From: Bacteroidota bacterium
GTDB lineage: Bacteria; Bacteroidota; Ignavibacteria; UBA10030; F1-140-MAGs086
Length of the DNA: 36,575 bases
Assembly (NCBI GenBank): GCA_005792205.1
Contig: SXSO01000138.1
Span: forward strand, 1 to 36,575
Direction of reading: 5' to 3'
Position numbers and translations under genes: made by a program. Every line of letters starts with the position of its first letter. Within the stretch, counting starts at the first letter, position 1. Shown here piece by piece: positions 23,062 to 32,096 of this stretch. A model generated the notes under the pieces. That model was not told the DNA's origin and ran no database searches. It saw only the letters and a list, made by a program, of their open reading frames with translations.

Positions 23062-23914
23062 TTTCAAAAGCAGCACTAAATGTATTTTTCACCAACATTG
23101 CAATTGTCATTGGACCAACTCCTCCGGGAACAGGAGTTATTGCACTCACAATTTCTTTTACGTTTTCAAAATCAACATCTCCAACAATTTTTTTATCAGT
23201 TGTTCTATTTATTCCAACATCAATCACAACACAATTTTCTTTTACCATTTCTTTTGTAACAAAATTTTGTTTTCCAATTGCAGCAATTAAAATATTTGCT
23301 TCTTTTGTAAAACTGGAAATATTTTTTGTTCCTGTATGAATAATTGTAACTGTTGCGTTTCCACTATTTTTTTGAAGTAAAAGATTTGCAATTGGTTTTC
23401 CAACAATGTTACTTCGCCCAATAATTACAATATGTTTTCCACTTGTTTCAATTTGATAGCGAAGCAAAAGTTCATAAATTCCAAGTGGAGTACAAGGAAT
23501 AAAACATTTTTGTCCCAACACAAGTTTTCCAACATTTATTGGATGAAATCCATCTACATCTTTTTTGTAGTCAATTGCTTCAATGATTTTATTTTCGTCA
23601 ATATGTTTTGGAAGTGGAAGTTGAACAAGAATTCCATGAATACTTTTGTTACTATTGAATTTGTTGATTATGTTCAATAAATCCGATTCAGAAATTTTTT
23701 CATCAACTCTTTCTATAGCGGAATGAAACCCAAGTTCATTGCATATTTTTGCTTTTGAAGAAACATAAATTTGTGAAGCAGGATTATTTCCAATTAATAT
23801 AAGAGCAATTCCTGGAATTATATTTTTTTTTTTTTTTAAAATTTCAAATTCAATTTTTATTTCTTCTAAAATTTTTTTTGAAATCAATTTTCCATCTATA
23901 ATTTTTGCTGACAT
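23048..23914 (-). CDS. folD: Bifunctional methylenetetrahydrofolate dehydrogenase / cyclohydrolase
   Basis: This 288-residue protein has the full FolD plan. YVSSKAK carries Tyr50 and Lys54, ILVQLPLP carries Gln98, and KDVDGFHP carries Asp121, at the same numbers as the E. coli active site. NADP-binding GRSNIVGKP (166-174) and C-terminal TPVPGGVGPMT follow. It interconverts 5,10-methylene-THF and 10-formyl-THF in the cytosol. The coding sequence contains an uninterrupted run of 15 identical bases (plus-strand T 23823-23837, read as Leu-Lys4-Asn), a likely slippage site. The frame is intact here. The start is 3 bases after the ymdB-like stop. Confidence 0.96.
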   Translation of the reverse strand: MSAKIIDGKLISKKILEEIKIEFEILKKKKNIIPGIALILIGNNPASQIYVSSKAKICNELGFHSAIERVDEKISESDLLNIINKFNSNKSIHGILVQLPLPKHIDENKIIEAIDYKKDVDGFHPINVGKLVLGQKCFIPCTPLGIYELLLRYQIETSGKHIVIIGRSNIVGKPIANLLLQKNSGNATVTIIHTGTKNISSFTKEANILIAAIGKQNFVTKEMVKENCVVIDVGINRTTDKKIVGDVDFENVKEIVSAITPVPGGVGPMTIAMLVKNTFSAAFENEKF

Positions 23915-23917
23915 AAA

Positions 23918-24709
23918 TTAAAATTTTGGAAAAATTATTTGTTCAAACTTAATTGCTTTTCCTGTTTCTTTTTCAATTTGAATAAATGCTCCACAAAAGC
24001 GAACATCTTCACTTGCCATTTCATATTTATGTGGAGTTTGTGTGATAAATCTTTTTATTGCAATTTCTTTTTTCATTCCAAGGGAAGAATCATATGGACC
24101 AGTCATTCCAACATCAGTTATATATGCAGTTCCGTTTGGAAGAATTTTTCCATCAGCAGTTGGTGTGTGAGTGTGAGTTCCACAAACGGCACTTACTCTT
24201 CCATCTAAATACCAACCGAGAGATATTTTTTCAGCAGTTGCATCAGCATGAAAATCTACAAAAATAATTTTTGTTTCTTCCGATATTTTTGAAATTGCCC
24301 AATCAGCAACTTTAAATGGGCAATCAATTGGTGACATATAAATTCGTCCTTGTAGATTTAAAACACCAACTTTTACATTTTCGTTTACGTTAAAAATTGT
24401 GTATCCGTTTCCGGGATTTTCTTTTGGATAATTTAGAGGACGAAGCACATTTTTGTATTTCGCTAAAACTTTTCTGCTTTCCCAATTATCCCAAAGATGA
24501 TTTCCCGATGTTATCACATTTACGCCTAATTCAAAAAGATTTTTTGCATCATCCATTGAAATACCTTTTCCATTGGCAATATTTTCACCATTTGCAATGC
24601 AAATATCAATTTTGTATTCATCTAAAAATTTTCTCAAAAATTTTTCAATAATTTGATATCCAACTTTTCCAACAATGTCACCAATAAATAAAACATTTAC
24701 AAAATTCAT
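23918..24709 (-). CDS. YmdB-like metallophosphoesterase (TIGR00282 family)
   Basis: This 263-residue cytosolic protein has metallophosphoesterase ligands in family order: GDIVGKVG (Asp11), NGENIANGKG (Asn40, Glu42), SGNHLWD (Asn70, His71), VDFHADATAE (152-160) and GTHTHTPTAD (His179, His181). YmdB of Bacillus hydrolyses 2',3'-cyclic nucleotides and affects RNA turnover and development, but the role in this phylum is not established. It is the first gene of the ymdB-folD-M28-prmA unit. The gap to the divergent DUF2723 gene is about 64 bases and must hold both promoters. Confidence 0.92.
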   Translation of the reverse strand: MNFVNVLFIGDIVGKVGYQIIEKFLRKFLDEYKIDICIANGENIANGKGISMDDAKNLFELGVNVITSGNHLWDNWESRKVLAKYKNVLRPLNYPKENPGNGYTIFNVNENVKVGVLNLQGRIYMSPIDCPFKVADWAISKISEETKIIFVDFHADATAEKISLGWYLDGRVSAVCGTHTHTPTADGKILPNGTAYITDVGMTGPYDSSLGMKKEIAIKRFITQTPHKYEMASEDVRFCGAFIQIEKETGKAIKFEQIIFPKF

Positions 24710-24773
24710 TTACAAAATTATTTTTTAAATATAAAAATAAGTTCTTGTGTATATTTTAAAAATTTTTTTGAAA

Positions 24774-26552
24774 ATGAATTTACAAATTAGAAATAGAGAA
24801 AACATAATTGCAATTTCAATTTCAGTTTTTGCATTTGTGATTTATTTTTTTACAGCATCAAGAACGGTTTCATTTATTGATGCAGGAGAACTTGCAACGG
24901 TTTCTCTCACTCTTGGAATTGCTCATCCAACAGGTTATCCACTATTTACAATTTTAGGAAATTTGTGGAGCAAACTTCCATTAGGAATTTCAAAAATTTT
25001 TCAACTCAATTTATTATCGTCTTTGTTATGTTCATTGAGTTTATTTTTCTTTTTCAAATTTTTGATTTTTATTTTCAAAAACAATTTTAAAGTTAAAAAT
25101 GAAACCATCCTAATTTTTTCGGCAACAATTTCAACGTTGCTTCTTGCGTTTTCAGAAACGTTTTGGCAACAATCTATTATTATTGAAGTTTATTCACTTC
25201 ATATTTTATTTATTTCCATTTTGCTTTTTCAATTTGTAAAATTTATTTCTACGAAAAAATTGCATGATGGAATTTTATTTGCATTTTTTTTGGGACTTAG
25301 TTTTGCAAATCATTTGACGACAATTTTATTTGCTCCTGCATTTTTATTTTTATTTTTTAAAACATTTGGATTTAATAAAAATTCATTTCAAAAAATTTTG
25401 TGGTTTATAATTCCATTTGTAATTGGACTTTCTGTTTATGTTTATCTTCCACTACAAGCAAAAAATTCTCCAACGTATAATTGGGGAAATCCAATTGATT
25501 GGGAAAAATTTTTACGACATACAAGTGGAAAACAATATCGCGGTTGGTTTTTTTCTTCAATTGAGACAATGAAAATTCAACTTAAATATTTTTTCTCTGA
25601 TTTGCTAAAAGAATTTTCTTACGTGTCAATTCCTATTGTATTTATTGGTGTTTTTCAGTTATTAAAAAAATCAAAGTCAATTTTTATTTTTGTTTTACTC
25701 TTATTTTTATTTTGTATTTTTTACTCTTCAAATTACGATATTCATGATATTGATTCATATTTTTTGTTTGCATATTTTTCAATTGCAATTTTATTTTTTT
25801 TCGGAACGCAATTTCTTTTGGAAAAAAATTATTCCAATTTAAAAATTGCAATTTTTTCTGTAATTGGAATCGTTCCACTTTTTGCGAATTATCTAAATGT
25901 GGATGAAAGTAAAAATTTTGCTGCGGAAGATTATACAAAAAATATTTTTTCTTCAGTTGAAAAAAATGCAATTATTATTTCGTATCAATGGGATTTTTTT
26001 GTTTCACCATCTTATTATTTTCAAGAGATTGAAAATTTGCGAAAAGATGTTATTGTCATTGATAAAGAACTACTTCGTCGTTCATGGTATTTTAATTATC
26101 TCAAAAAAAAATATCCAGAAGTTGTAAAAAAATCTCAAAAAGAAATTGACGATTTTTTAGAATCTCTAAAACCATTTGAAAATGATTTACCTTTTGATGG
26201 AAATTATATTGAACAATTTTATCAGAAACTTATCACAAGTTTTATTGAAAAAAATATTGACGAAAAACCAATTTATATTTCTCCGGAAATTGAAAAAGAA
26301 TATGTAAAAAACTATATTTTAATCCCATCGGGATTGGTGTTTAGAGTGTTTAAATCTCCGAATGAAATTACTTTTACTCCGAAATTTTTTGAGTTTCGTC
26401 CAATAGAAAATAAAGGACGTTTGACAAATTCAATTTTACAGTTTTATTCAAAGAGTTATAAAAATCAAGCAAAATTTTCTTCACAAATTGGAGACACAAT
26501 AAATACAAAAAAGTTTTTAGAAAAATTAAATGAAATAGAAACGATTGAATAA
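24774..26552 (+). CDS. DUF2723 multi-pass membrane protein (GT-C-like)
   Basis: This is a 592-residue protein from ATG 24774. GTG 24747 would only add nine residues with no support. The family signature is at the N-terminus: TASRTVSFIDAGELAT ... GIAHPTGYPLF. Its acidic residues (Asp36, Glu39) sit in the first external loop, as in GT-C glycosyltransferases. About ten membrane helices extend to about residue 365, followed by a soluble C-terminal part of about 220 residues that I cannot assign. DUF2723 proteins are related to protein O-mannosyltransferases and are common in Bacteroidota. Sugar transfer to exported proteins is a reasonable but unproven role. No terminator hairpin is seen after it. 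Confidence 0.87.
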   Translation: MNLQIRNRENIIAISISVFAFVIYFFTASRTVSFIDAGELATVSLTLGIAHPTGYPLFTILGNLWSKLPLGISKIFQLNLLSSLLCSLSLFFFFKFLIFIFKNNFKVKNETILIFSATISTLLLAFSETFWQQSIIIEVYSLHILFISILLFQFVKFISTKKLHDGILFAFFLGLSFANHLTTILFAPAFLFLFFKTFGFNKNSFQKILWFIIPFVIGLSVYVYLPLQAKNSPTYNWGNPIDWEKFLRHTSGKQYRGWFFSSIETMKIQLKYFFSDLLKEFSYVSIPIVFIGVFQLLKKSKSIFIFVLLLFLFCIFYSSNYDIHDIDSYFLFAYFSIAILFFFGTQFLLEKNYSNLKIAIFSVIGIVPLFANYLNVDESKNFAAEDYTKNIFSSVEKNAIIISYQWDFFVSPSYYFQEIENLRKDVIVIDKELLRRSWYFNYLKKKYPEVVKKSQKEIDDFLESLKPFENDLPFDGNYIEQFYQKLITSFIEKNIDEKPIYISPEIEKEYVKNYILIPSGLVFRVFKSPNEITFTPKFFEFRPIENKGRLTNSILQFYSKSYKNQAKFSSQIGDTINTKKFLEKLNEIETIE

Positions 26553-26590
26553 TAATAAAAACTTTTTCCAATTTACCTTGTAAATATTGT

Positions 26591-26802
26591 GTGAAAACGA
26601 CTTTACATGATGTAAAAACCACTTTACCTATTAGGTAAATGACTTTTTATGACATGTAAACTACTTTACATGTCAAGTAAACGACTTTTTATATCATAAA
26701 CGGTGTATTTTATGCCATGTAAACCACTTTTTATGTCAAGTACATCACTTTTTGTGTCATAAAATTGACTTTTTGTATAGTAAAAAGTGGTTTTTTGAAC
26801 CG
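26591..26802 (+). repeat. Ten-unit 21-bp tandem repeat ending in a GACCGAAA-type box (R5)
   Basis: Units resemble GTAAACCACTTTTTATGTCAA. They start at 26591, 26612, 26635, 26656, 26677, 26698, 26719, 26740, 26761 and 26782. All are 21 bases except the second (23). Most hold the core (G)ACTTT. Short palindromes lie inside: TTTACATGATGTAAA at 26602-26616, and ACATGTAAA-CTAC-TTTACATGT at 26652-26673. The last unit runs into GAACCGAAACGGGATTTTTT. This is essentially all there is in the 314-base gap 26553-26866. Confidence 0.85.
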
Positions 26803-26866
26803 AAACGGGATTTTTTTATATTAAATAAATGATATTTTTTCTCATCTTTAAAAAATTTTTTTTGAG

Positions 26867-27763
26867 TTGATTTACATTTTTTTGTCAATTTTTTTATTTC
26901 TAATTTTATTTTCAATCATTGCCTATTTGATTGGAAAGAAAAAACTTATTTATCCACATCGCACAACTTTCACATATTACAAAAAAAATAATAAACCATA
27001 TCATCCGTCTCATTTAAATCTTCCATATGAAGAAATTGATTTTGAGTTGGAAAAAAATCTCAACACCAAAATTTGGTTGATAAAAAATCCCAATTCAAAA
27101 AAAATTGTGATTTATCTTCACGGAGTTGAAGAGAGTAAATTATTTGGTTTGCCGTATGCAAAATTTTTATATGAAAATAATTTCAATGTTGTGTTATTTG
27201 ATTTTAGAAGACACGGAAATAGCAACGGAAAATTTTGCACATATGGGTTTTATGAAAAATATGATGTGAAAAAAATTATTGATTTTATTTTGCAAAGAAA
27301 TGATTTTCAAAATAAAAAAATTGCGTTGATGGGAATTTCAATGGGAGCAGCAATTGCAATTCAAACTGCTGTAATTGATGATAGAATTAGTTGTATGATT
27401 GCAGAAAATTCTTTTACAACTTTAAGAAAAATTTTTGATGATTATCAAAGAAGAATTATCAAACTTCCATTTCATTATTTGAGAAATTTAGTTTTTTCTC
27501 GTTGTGAAAAAATAGCAAACTTTAACTCAAAACAAATTTCTCCAATTGAGGATATTACAAATCTCAAAATTCCAATTTTATTTATCGCAAGTCAAAGTGA
27601 TGATAGAATTGCACCAAAATATTCTGAAGAGTTGTATGAAAAAGCAACTTGTGAAAAAGAAATTTTACGAATTGAAAATGCAAATCACATAAATGCAATT
27701 GATGTTGAAAAAGAAAAATATATTTCAACTGTCATTTCTTTTTTAGATAAAAACTTAAAATAA
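26867..27763 (+). CDS. Membrane-anchored alpha/beta hydrolase
   Basis: This 298-residue protein has one N-terminal membrane segment (about 3-22) and a serine-hydrolase domain of the S33 / FrsA-like type. VIYLHG (oxyanion loop, 81-86), FDFRRHGNS, and the nucleophile Ser158 in MGISMGAA are present, with an acid in SQSDDRIAP (Asp245 or 246) and a base in ENANHINA (His274). The substrate is unknown; esterase, lipase and peptidase are all possible. The start is TTG 26867. In the same frame a stop lies at 26849-26851 and no ATG occurs until well inside the domain, so a non-ATG start is required. It is convergent with lipA, 4 bases between the stops. Confidence 0.85.
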   Translation: MIYIFLSIFLFLILFSIIAYLIGKKKLIYPHRTTFTYYKKNNKPYHPSHLNLPYEEIDFELEKNLNTKIWLIKNPNSKKIVIYLHGVEESKLFGLPYAKFLYENNFNVVLFDFRRHGNSNGKFCTYGFYEKYDVKKIIDFILQRNDFQNKKIALMGISMGAAIAIQTAVIDDRISCMIAENSFTTLRKIFDDYQRRIIKLPFHYLRNLVFSRCEKIANFNSKQISPIEDITNLKIPILFIASQSDDRIAPKYSEELYEKATCEKEILRIENANHINAIDVEKEKYISTVISFLDKNLK

Positions 27764-27767
27764 ATTT

Positions 27768-28655
27768 TTATAATTGTTTTTCTGCGTGATAACTGCTTCG
27801 CGTAAAAGGAGAACTTTCCACATGTTTAAAACCAAGTTCGGTTCCAATTTTTTTCCACTTAATAAATTCATCTGGGATTACATATCTTTCAACTGGCAAA
27901 TGGTTTTTTGTTGGTTGAAGATATTGTCCAAGTGTTAAAATATCACAATCAACTTTTCTTAAATCTTTCATTACTTCAAAAATTTCATTTTCTTTTTCAC
28001 CGAGTCCAAGCATCATTCCCGTTTTTGTTTTAAAACCCTTTTGTTTTGCTCTTTGAAGAAGTTGGATTGTCCAATTATATTTTCCTTGCGGTCGAACTTT
28101 TTTATAAAGCCGTGGAACAGTTTCTACATTATGATTTAGAATATCGGGAAACGCATCCAACACATTATTCAAAGCAAATTCTTCTCCTTTAAAATCTGGA
28201 ATTAAAACTTCAATTGTTGTATTTGGATTTTGATTTCGCACTTCACGAATTGTTTCAGCAAAAATCATTGAACCACCATCATATAATTCATCACGATTTA
28301 CAGATGTAATTACTGCGTGTTTTATTTTCATCATATGAATTGCTTTTGCAACTCGTTTTGGTTCATCTACATCAAGTTCAGTTGGCATTCCAGTTTTCAC
28401 ATTACAAAATCCACAACTTCTTGTGCAAACATCTCCCAATATCATAAATGTTGCAGTTCCTGCGTTCCAACATTCAGCAATATTTGGACATCTTGCTTCT
28501 TCACAAACTGTGTGAAGAGAATTTTTTTCAATTACATTTTTTAGAAAAGAATAATTTTCTCCAGATGGAATTTTTGCTTTCAACCAGTTTGGACGCGAAG
28601 AAGTTTTTATTTCAGAGATTTTTTCTGAATCTATTTCAGCAATTACAAATGACAT
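27768..28655 (-). CDS. lipA: Lipoyl synthase
   Basis: This 295-residue radical-SAM enzyme inserts two sulfur atoms into octanoyl-E2. Both iron-sulfur cluster motifs are complete: the auxiliary cluster CEEARCPNIAEC (Cys51, 56, 62) and the SAM cluster CTRSCGFC (Cys77, 81, 84). The C-terminal RSSYHAEKQL contributes the conserved serine ligand of the auxiliary cluster. HNVETVPRLYKKVRP is also a LipA hallmark. It is the last gene of the 2-oxoacid dehydrogenase cluster and starts 2 bases after the stop of the E2 gene it would serve. Confidence 0.97.
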   Translation of the reverse strand: MSFVIAEIDSEKISEIKTSSRPNWLKAKIPSGENYSFLKNVIEKNSLHTVCEEARCPNIAECWNAGTATFMILGDVCTRSCGFCNVKTGMPTELDVDEPKRVAKAIHMMKIKHAVITSVNRDELYDGGSMIFAETIREVRNQNPNTTIEVLIPDFKGEEFALNNVLDAFPDILNHNVETVPRLYKKVRPQGKYNWTIQLLQRAKQKGFKTKTGMMLGLGEKENEIFEVMKDLRKVDCDILTLGQYLQPTKNHLPVERYVIPDEFIKWKKIGTELGFKHVESSPFTRSSYHAEKQL

Positions 28656-28657
28656 AA

Positions 28658-29968
28658 TTAAATTGCGTTTTTGAAATTAAAATTTTCAATGTTGCGAATA
28701 ACTGACATTAAAAATTGCCCTCCAATTGCTCCATCAATTATGCGATGATCAAATGAAAGTGTAAAATATGAAATTGAACGAATCGCAATTGCATCATTGA
28801 TTACAACTGGTTGTTTTTTAATTGCACCAGTTCCAAGTATTGCAACTTGTGGTTGATTTATTATTGGCATTCCAATTATATTTCCAAATACTCCATAGTT
28901 TGAAATTGTAAAAGTTCCATTTTCAATATCACTCATTTGAAGTTTTTTAGTTCGTGTTTTGAGTGCTAAATCATTGATGTTTCTTGCGATTCCTAAAAAG
29001 TTTTTTTCTTCTGCATTTTTTATTACAGGAACAATAAGACCTTGTTCACTTGCAACAGCAATTCCAAGATTGATAAATTTTTTGAGAATTATTTTATCAC
29101 CCTCAACTGATGAATTTACAATTGGAAATTCTTTCAATGCTTGCACAATAGCATTTGCAATGAAAGGCATAAATGTAAGTTTAAAACCCTCTTGTTTTTC
29201 AAATTCAATTGCATTTATTTCACGGAATTTTGCAATCTCAGTAAAATCGCAAGTGTGAATTGCTTGAACATGTGGTGATGTTTGAACGCTTTTTACCATA
29301 TGTTCAGCCATTTTTTGAAGAACATTTGACATTTGAAGAATTTCATATTGTGGTTGTGGATATTTTTTTATGAGTTCTCCACTATCAACATGTTTTAAAG
29401 TTGTTTCAATTTTTTGTGTAGATAAAGAAGAGGAAATTGTTGAAGAAACTTTTCCATGTTTTTTTGCTTCCACATACGCAAGAATATCTTTTTTAGAAAC
29501 TCTTCCATTTTCTCCCGTTCCTGCAATTTGTTCTAATTCACTCATTGAAATATTTTCTGTTCGTGCTATGTTTAAAACAAGTGGAGAATAAAATCTTCCC
29601 GGTTGTGGTTTTTCAAGTTTTTGAACTGGAGAAGAAACAGAAATTGGTTTTTCAATTTCTATTTTTGTTTCAACTTGTTTTACTTCTTCTTTTTTTTGTG
29701 GAATATCTTTTTGAGATACGTTGCTTGCATCTGTTTCAATTTCAGCAATTATAGTTTTAATTGGAACAGTTTTTCCTTCTTCAAAATAAATTTTTGAAAC
29801 AACTCCACTTGTTGATGATGGAATTTCTGAATCTACTTTATCAGTTGAAATTTCAAGTAGTGTTTCATCTTTCTTGATTGTGTCACCAACTTTTTTATTC
29901 CACTTTATAATTGTGCCTTCGGTTAAACTTTCGCCAAGTTGTGGCATTGGGATTTCTATTTTTGCCAT
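28658..29968 (-). CDS. 2-oxoacid dehydrogenase E2 (dihydrolipoamide acyltransferase)
   Basis: This 436-residue protein has a single lipoyl domain (1-76, lipoyl Lys44 in STDKVDS), a proline/glutamate-rich linker (about 80-123), a peripheral subunit-binding domain (about 125-168, SPLVLNIARTE ... GRVSKKDILAY) and the acyltransferase core (about 205-436) with FDHRIIDG (His408, Asp412). The core accepts acyl groups from E1 and passes them to CoA. Whether it prefers acetyl or branched-chain groups cannot be decided. It is the only E2 between two different E1 sets. The gap of 86 bases to the E1 beta gene is the longest inside the cluster. Confidence 0.94.
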   Translation of the reverse strand: MAKIEIPMPQLGESLTEGTIIKWNKKVGDTIKKDETLLEISTDKVDSEIPSSTSGVVSKIYFEEGKTVPIKTIIAEIETDASNVSQKDIPQKKEEVKQVETKIEIEKPISVSSPVQKLEKPQPGRFYSPLVLNIARTENISMSELEQIAGTGENGRVSKKDILAYVEAKKHGKVSSTISSSLSTQKIETTLKHVDSGELIKKYPQPQYEILQMSNVLQKMAEHMVKSVQTSPHVQAIHTCDFTEIAKFREINAIEFEKQEGFKLTFMPFIANAIVQALKEFPIVNSSVEGDKIILKKFINLGIAVASEQGLIVPVIKNAEEKNFLGIARNINDLALKTRTKKLQMSDIENGTFTISNYGVFGNIIGMPIINQPQVAILGTGAIKKQPVVINDAIAIRSISYFTLSFDHRIIDGAIGGQFLMSVIRNIENFNFKNAI

Positions 29969-30054
29969 AAGATTTTTTTTATTTAAATATTTTAAAACTT
30001 TATCAATTTACAAATTATTTTATGCTTGAAATATTTTACTTTTTAGAAATGGAT

Positions 30055-31029
30055 TTAATATTTTGCTAAACTTTTTAATGCACTTAAAACTTTTTTTGTA
30101 TTTGGAAGAAAATGGTCTTCCAATGTTGGAGCAAACGGAATTGGAGTATCAGGTGATGCAATGCGTTTGATTGGAGCATCTAAAAACTCAAAACAATTAT
30201 CTGAAATCAATGCTGCAATTTCACCTCCAATTCCTCCAGTTAAAGTATCTTCGTGAACGATTAAAATTTTTCCCGTTTTTTTCACAGAAGAAAAAATTGC
30301 TTCTTTATCAATTGGAATTAAACTTCGCAAATCCAAAACTTCTACATCAATATTTTCTTCTTCTAAAATTTTTGCTGCTTCCAAACTCCAATGAACTCCC
30401 GTTCCATAAGTAATAATTGAAATATCATTTCCATTGCGTTTGATATCGGCTTTTCCAATTTCAACAGTGTAATCATTAGTTGGAACTTCACCTTTAATTC
30501 TGCGATATAGAAATTTACTTTCAAAATACAATATAGGATTATTGTCGCGAATTGCTGATTTCAAAAGTCCTTTCGCGTCATATGGAGTTGATGGAGCAAC
30601 AAGTTTTAATCCCGGAATATGAAAAAACCATGCTTCAGGATTTATAGAATGATATGGACCTCCATGAATTCCACCACCACTTGGAAGTCGCACAACCATT
30701 GGAACAGGAATATTACATCTCCAAAAAATTTTTGCAGAATTATTCACAAGTTGATTGAAACCATTTGAAACAAAATCGGCAAATTGAATTTCAGCAATAG
30801 GACGCATTCCCATCATTGCAGCACCAGTTGCAGCACCAATTATTGCATTTTCCGCAAGCACAGTATCTATTACTCGCTCTTCGCCAAAGTGTTCGTGAAA
30901 ACCTTTTGTAACTTTAAACGCACCACCATATTTCCCAATGTCTTCTCCTAAAAGAAAGACATTTTTATCTCGTTCCATTTCTTCCCAAAGTGCTTCAGAA
31001 ATTGCTTCTATGTAAGTTAAAGTTTTCAA
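30055..31029 (-). CDS. pdhB: 2-oxoacid dehydrogenase E1 beta subunit (pyruvate dehydrogenase-type)
   Basis: This 324-residue protein covers the complete E1 beta fold: GEDIGKYGGAFKVT (28-41), TVLAENAIIGAATG with Glu60 at the thiamine aminopyrimidine, and PSGGGIHGGPYHS in the middle. The C-terminal transketolase-like domain contains VHEDTLTGGIGGE. With the E1 alpha gene 26 bases upstream it forms a heterotetramer that decarboxylates a 2-oxoacid and reductively acylates E2. Pyruvate is the most likely substrate because the second E1 in the cluster looks like the branched-chain type. That division is inference. Confidence 0.9.
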   Translation of the reverse strand: MKTLTYIEAISEALWEEMERDKNVFLLGEDIGKYGGAFKVTKGFHEHFGEERVIDTVLAENAIIGAATGAAMMGMRPIAEIQFADFVSNGFNQLVNNSAKIFWRCNIPVPMVVRLPSGGGIHGGPYHSINPEAWFFHIPGLKLVAPSTPYDAKGLLKSAIRDNNPILYFESKFLYRRIKGEVPTNDYTVEIGKADIKRNGNDISIITYGTGVHWSLEAAKILEEENIDVEVLDLRSLIPIDKEAIFSSVKKTGKILIVHEDTLTGGIGGEIAALISDNCFEFLDAPIKRIASPDTPIPFAPTLEDHFLPNTKKVLSALKSLAKY

Positions 31030-31055
31030 AGTGGATTTATTTTAAAAATTTATTT

Positions 31056-32072
31056 TCATTCTGCAAAAACTTTTTCATTCGCATCTTCCCAAACTGGAAA
31101 TGGTGAATTTAAAGCAACATCACTTGCTTCATCTAATTGCCTTTGTATTTCACTTAAAATTTCGTTTTTCTTTTTATCGCTTAAAATTTTTTCCGCAAAA
31201 AGTTTTTTTTCATAAACTACAATCGGATCTTTTTTCTTCCAATAATCCATTAACTTTTTTGGAACATACGAAGCATCATCGTGAATTGCGTGTCCTTGCA
31301 TTCGCATTGTAACACTTTCAATCAGTGTTGGTCCATTTCCTTTGCGAGCATTTTCAACAGCATCTTTTGTGGTTTTATATACAAGTTCAACATCTGTTCC
31401 ATCAATTGTAATTCCATTGATTCCATAGCCAATTGCTCTATCGGAAAGTTTTTCTACAATAAATTGTTTTGATATATGAGTTGAATATGCATATTGATTA
31501 TTTTCTATTATTAAAATAAGTGGAAGTTTCATAACGGAAGCCATTACAAGTGCTTCGTGAAAATCACCAATACTTGAACCACCATCTCCAATATAATTTA
31601 AAACAACGGATTTTTCTTTCTTCATTTTGCTTGCAAGTGCAACTCCATTTGCAAGTGGAATCATTGCTCCAAGCGGAGATATGTTTCCAAAAATTTTTAA
31701 CTTCATATCAGCATAATGTCCAGTTCCATCATGTCCTCTTGCGGGAGATTGGGATTTTCCCAAATAGTTTAACATCAAGTTTTTCACCGATTGACCTTTT
31801 ACAAAATGTGCTCCAATATCGCGATGCATTGGAAAAAGGTAATCGTTTTTTTCTAATGCAAACGCACTTCCAATTGCAGTTGCTTCGTTTCCTTCACTGC
31901 TGTATGCACCACCAACAACTTTTCCTTGACGATAAAGTTTGAAAACCGTTTCTTCAAATTTTCTCATCAATTGCATATGATAATAAAATTGCAATTTCAT
32001 ATTTGAAGAAATATGATTATTCTTTTTTATCAAATATGTTTTAGAAATTTTTTTTGTGGTTTTATTTTTCAA
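31056..32072 (-). CDS. pdhA: 2-oxoacid dehydrogenase E1 alpha subunit (pyruvate dehydrogenase-type)
   Basis: The protein has 338 residues. The thiamine diphosphate motif runs from GDGGSSIGD (162-170) to ENN (190-192). MHRDIGAH and GGHD-like RGHDGTGHYAD are present, as is the phosphorylation-loop region RMQGHAIHDDASYVP. The N-terminal 24 residues are lysine-rich, and Met25 (MKLQFYYHMQLMRKFEE) is an alternative start. It sits 24 bases after the fused E1 gene and 26 before E1 beta, same strand. Confidence 0.9.
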   Translation of the reverse strand: MKNKTTKKISKTYLIKKNNHISSNMKLQFYYHMQLMRKFEETVFKLYRQGKVVGGAYSSEGNEATAIGSAFALEKNDYLFPMHRDIGAHFVKGQSVKNLMLNYLGKSQSPARGHDGTGHYADMKLKIFGNISPLGAMIPLANGVALASKMKKEKSVVLNYIGDGGSSIGDFHEALVMASVMKLPLILIIENNQYAYSTHISKQFIVEKLSDRAIGYGINGITIDGTDVELVYKTTKDAVENARKGNGPTLIESVTMRMQGHAIHDDASYVPKKLMDYWKKKDPIVVYEKKLFAEKILSDKKKNEILSEIQRQLDEASDVALNSPFPVWEDANEKVFAE

Positions 32073-32096
32073 CTTATTTTTCTTCTGAAAATTAAA

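Noticed and set aside
23061..23076. GTG 23076 as start of the M28 gene
   Set aside because: It adds only MLLLK before a complete lipoprotein signal that begins at ATG 23061.
23048..23914. folD as a pseudogene because of the 15-base run
   Set aside because: The reading frame is intact and all catalytic residues after the run are in frame.
26591..26802. CRISPR array
   Set aside because: The 21-bp units are contiguous with no unique spacers, they drift in sequence, and no cas gene is present.
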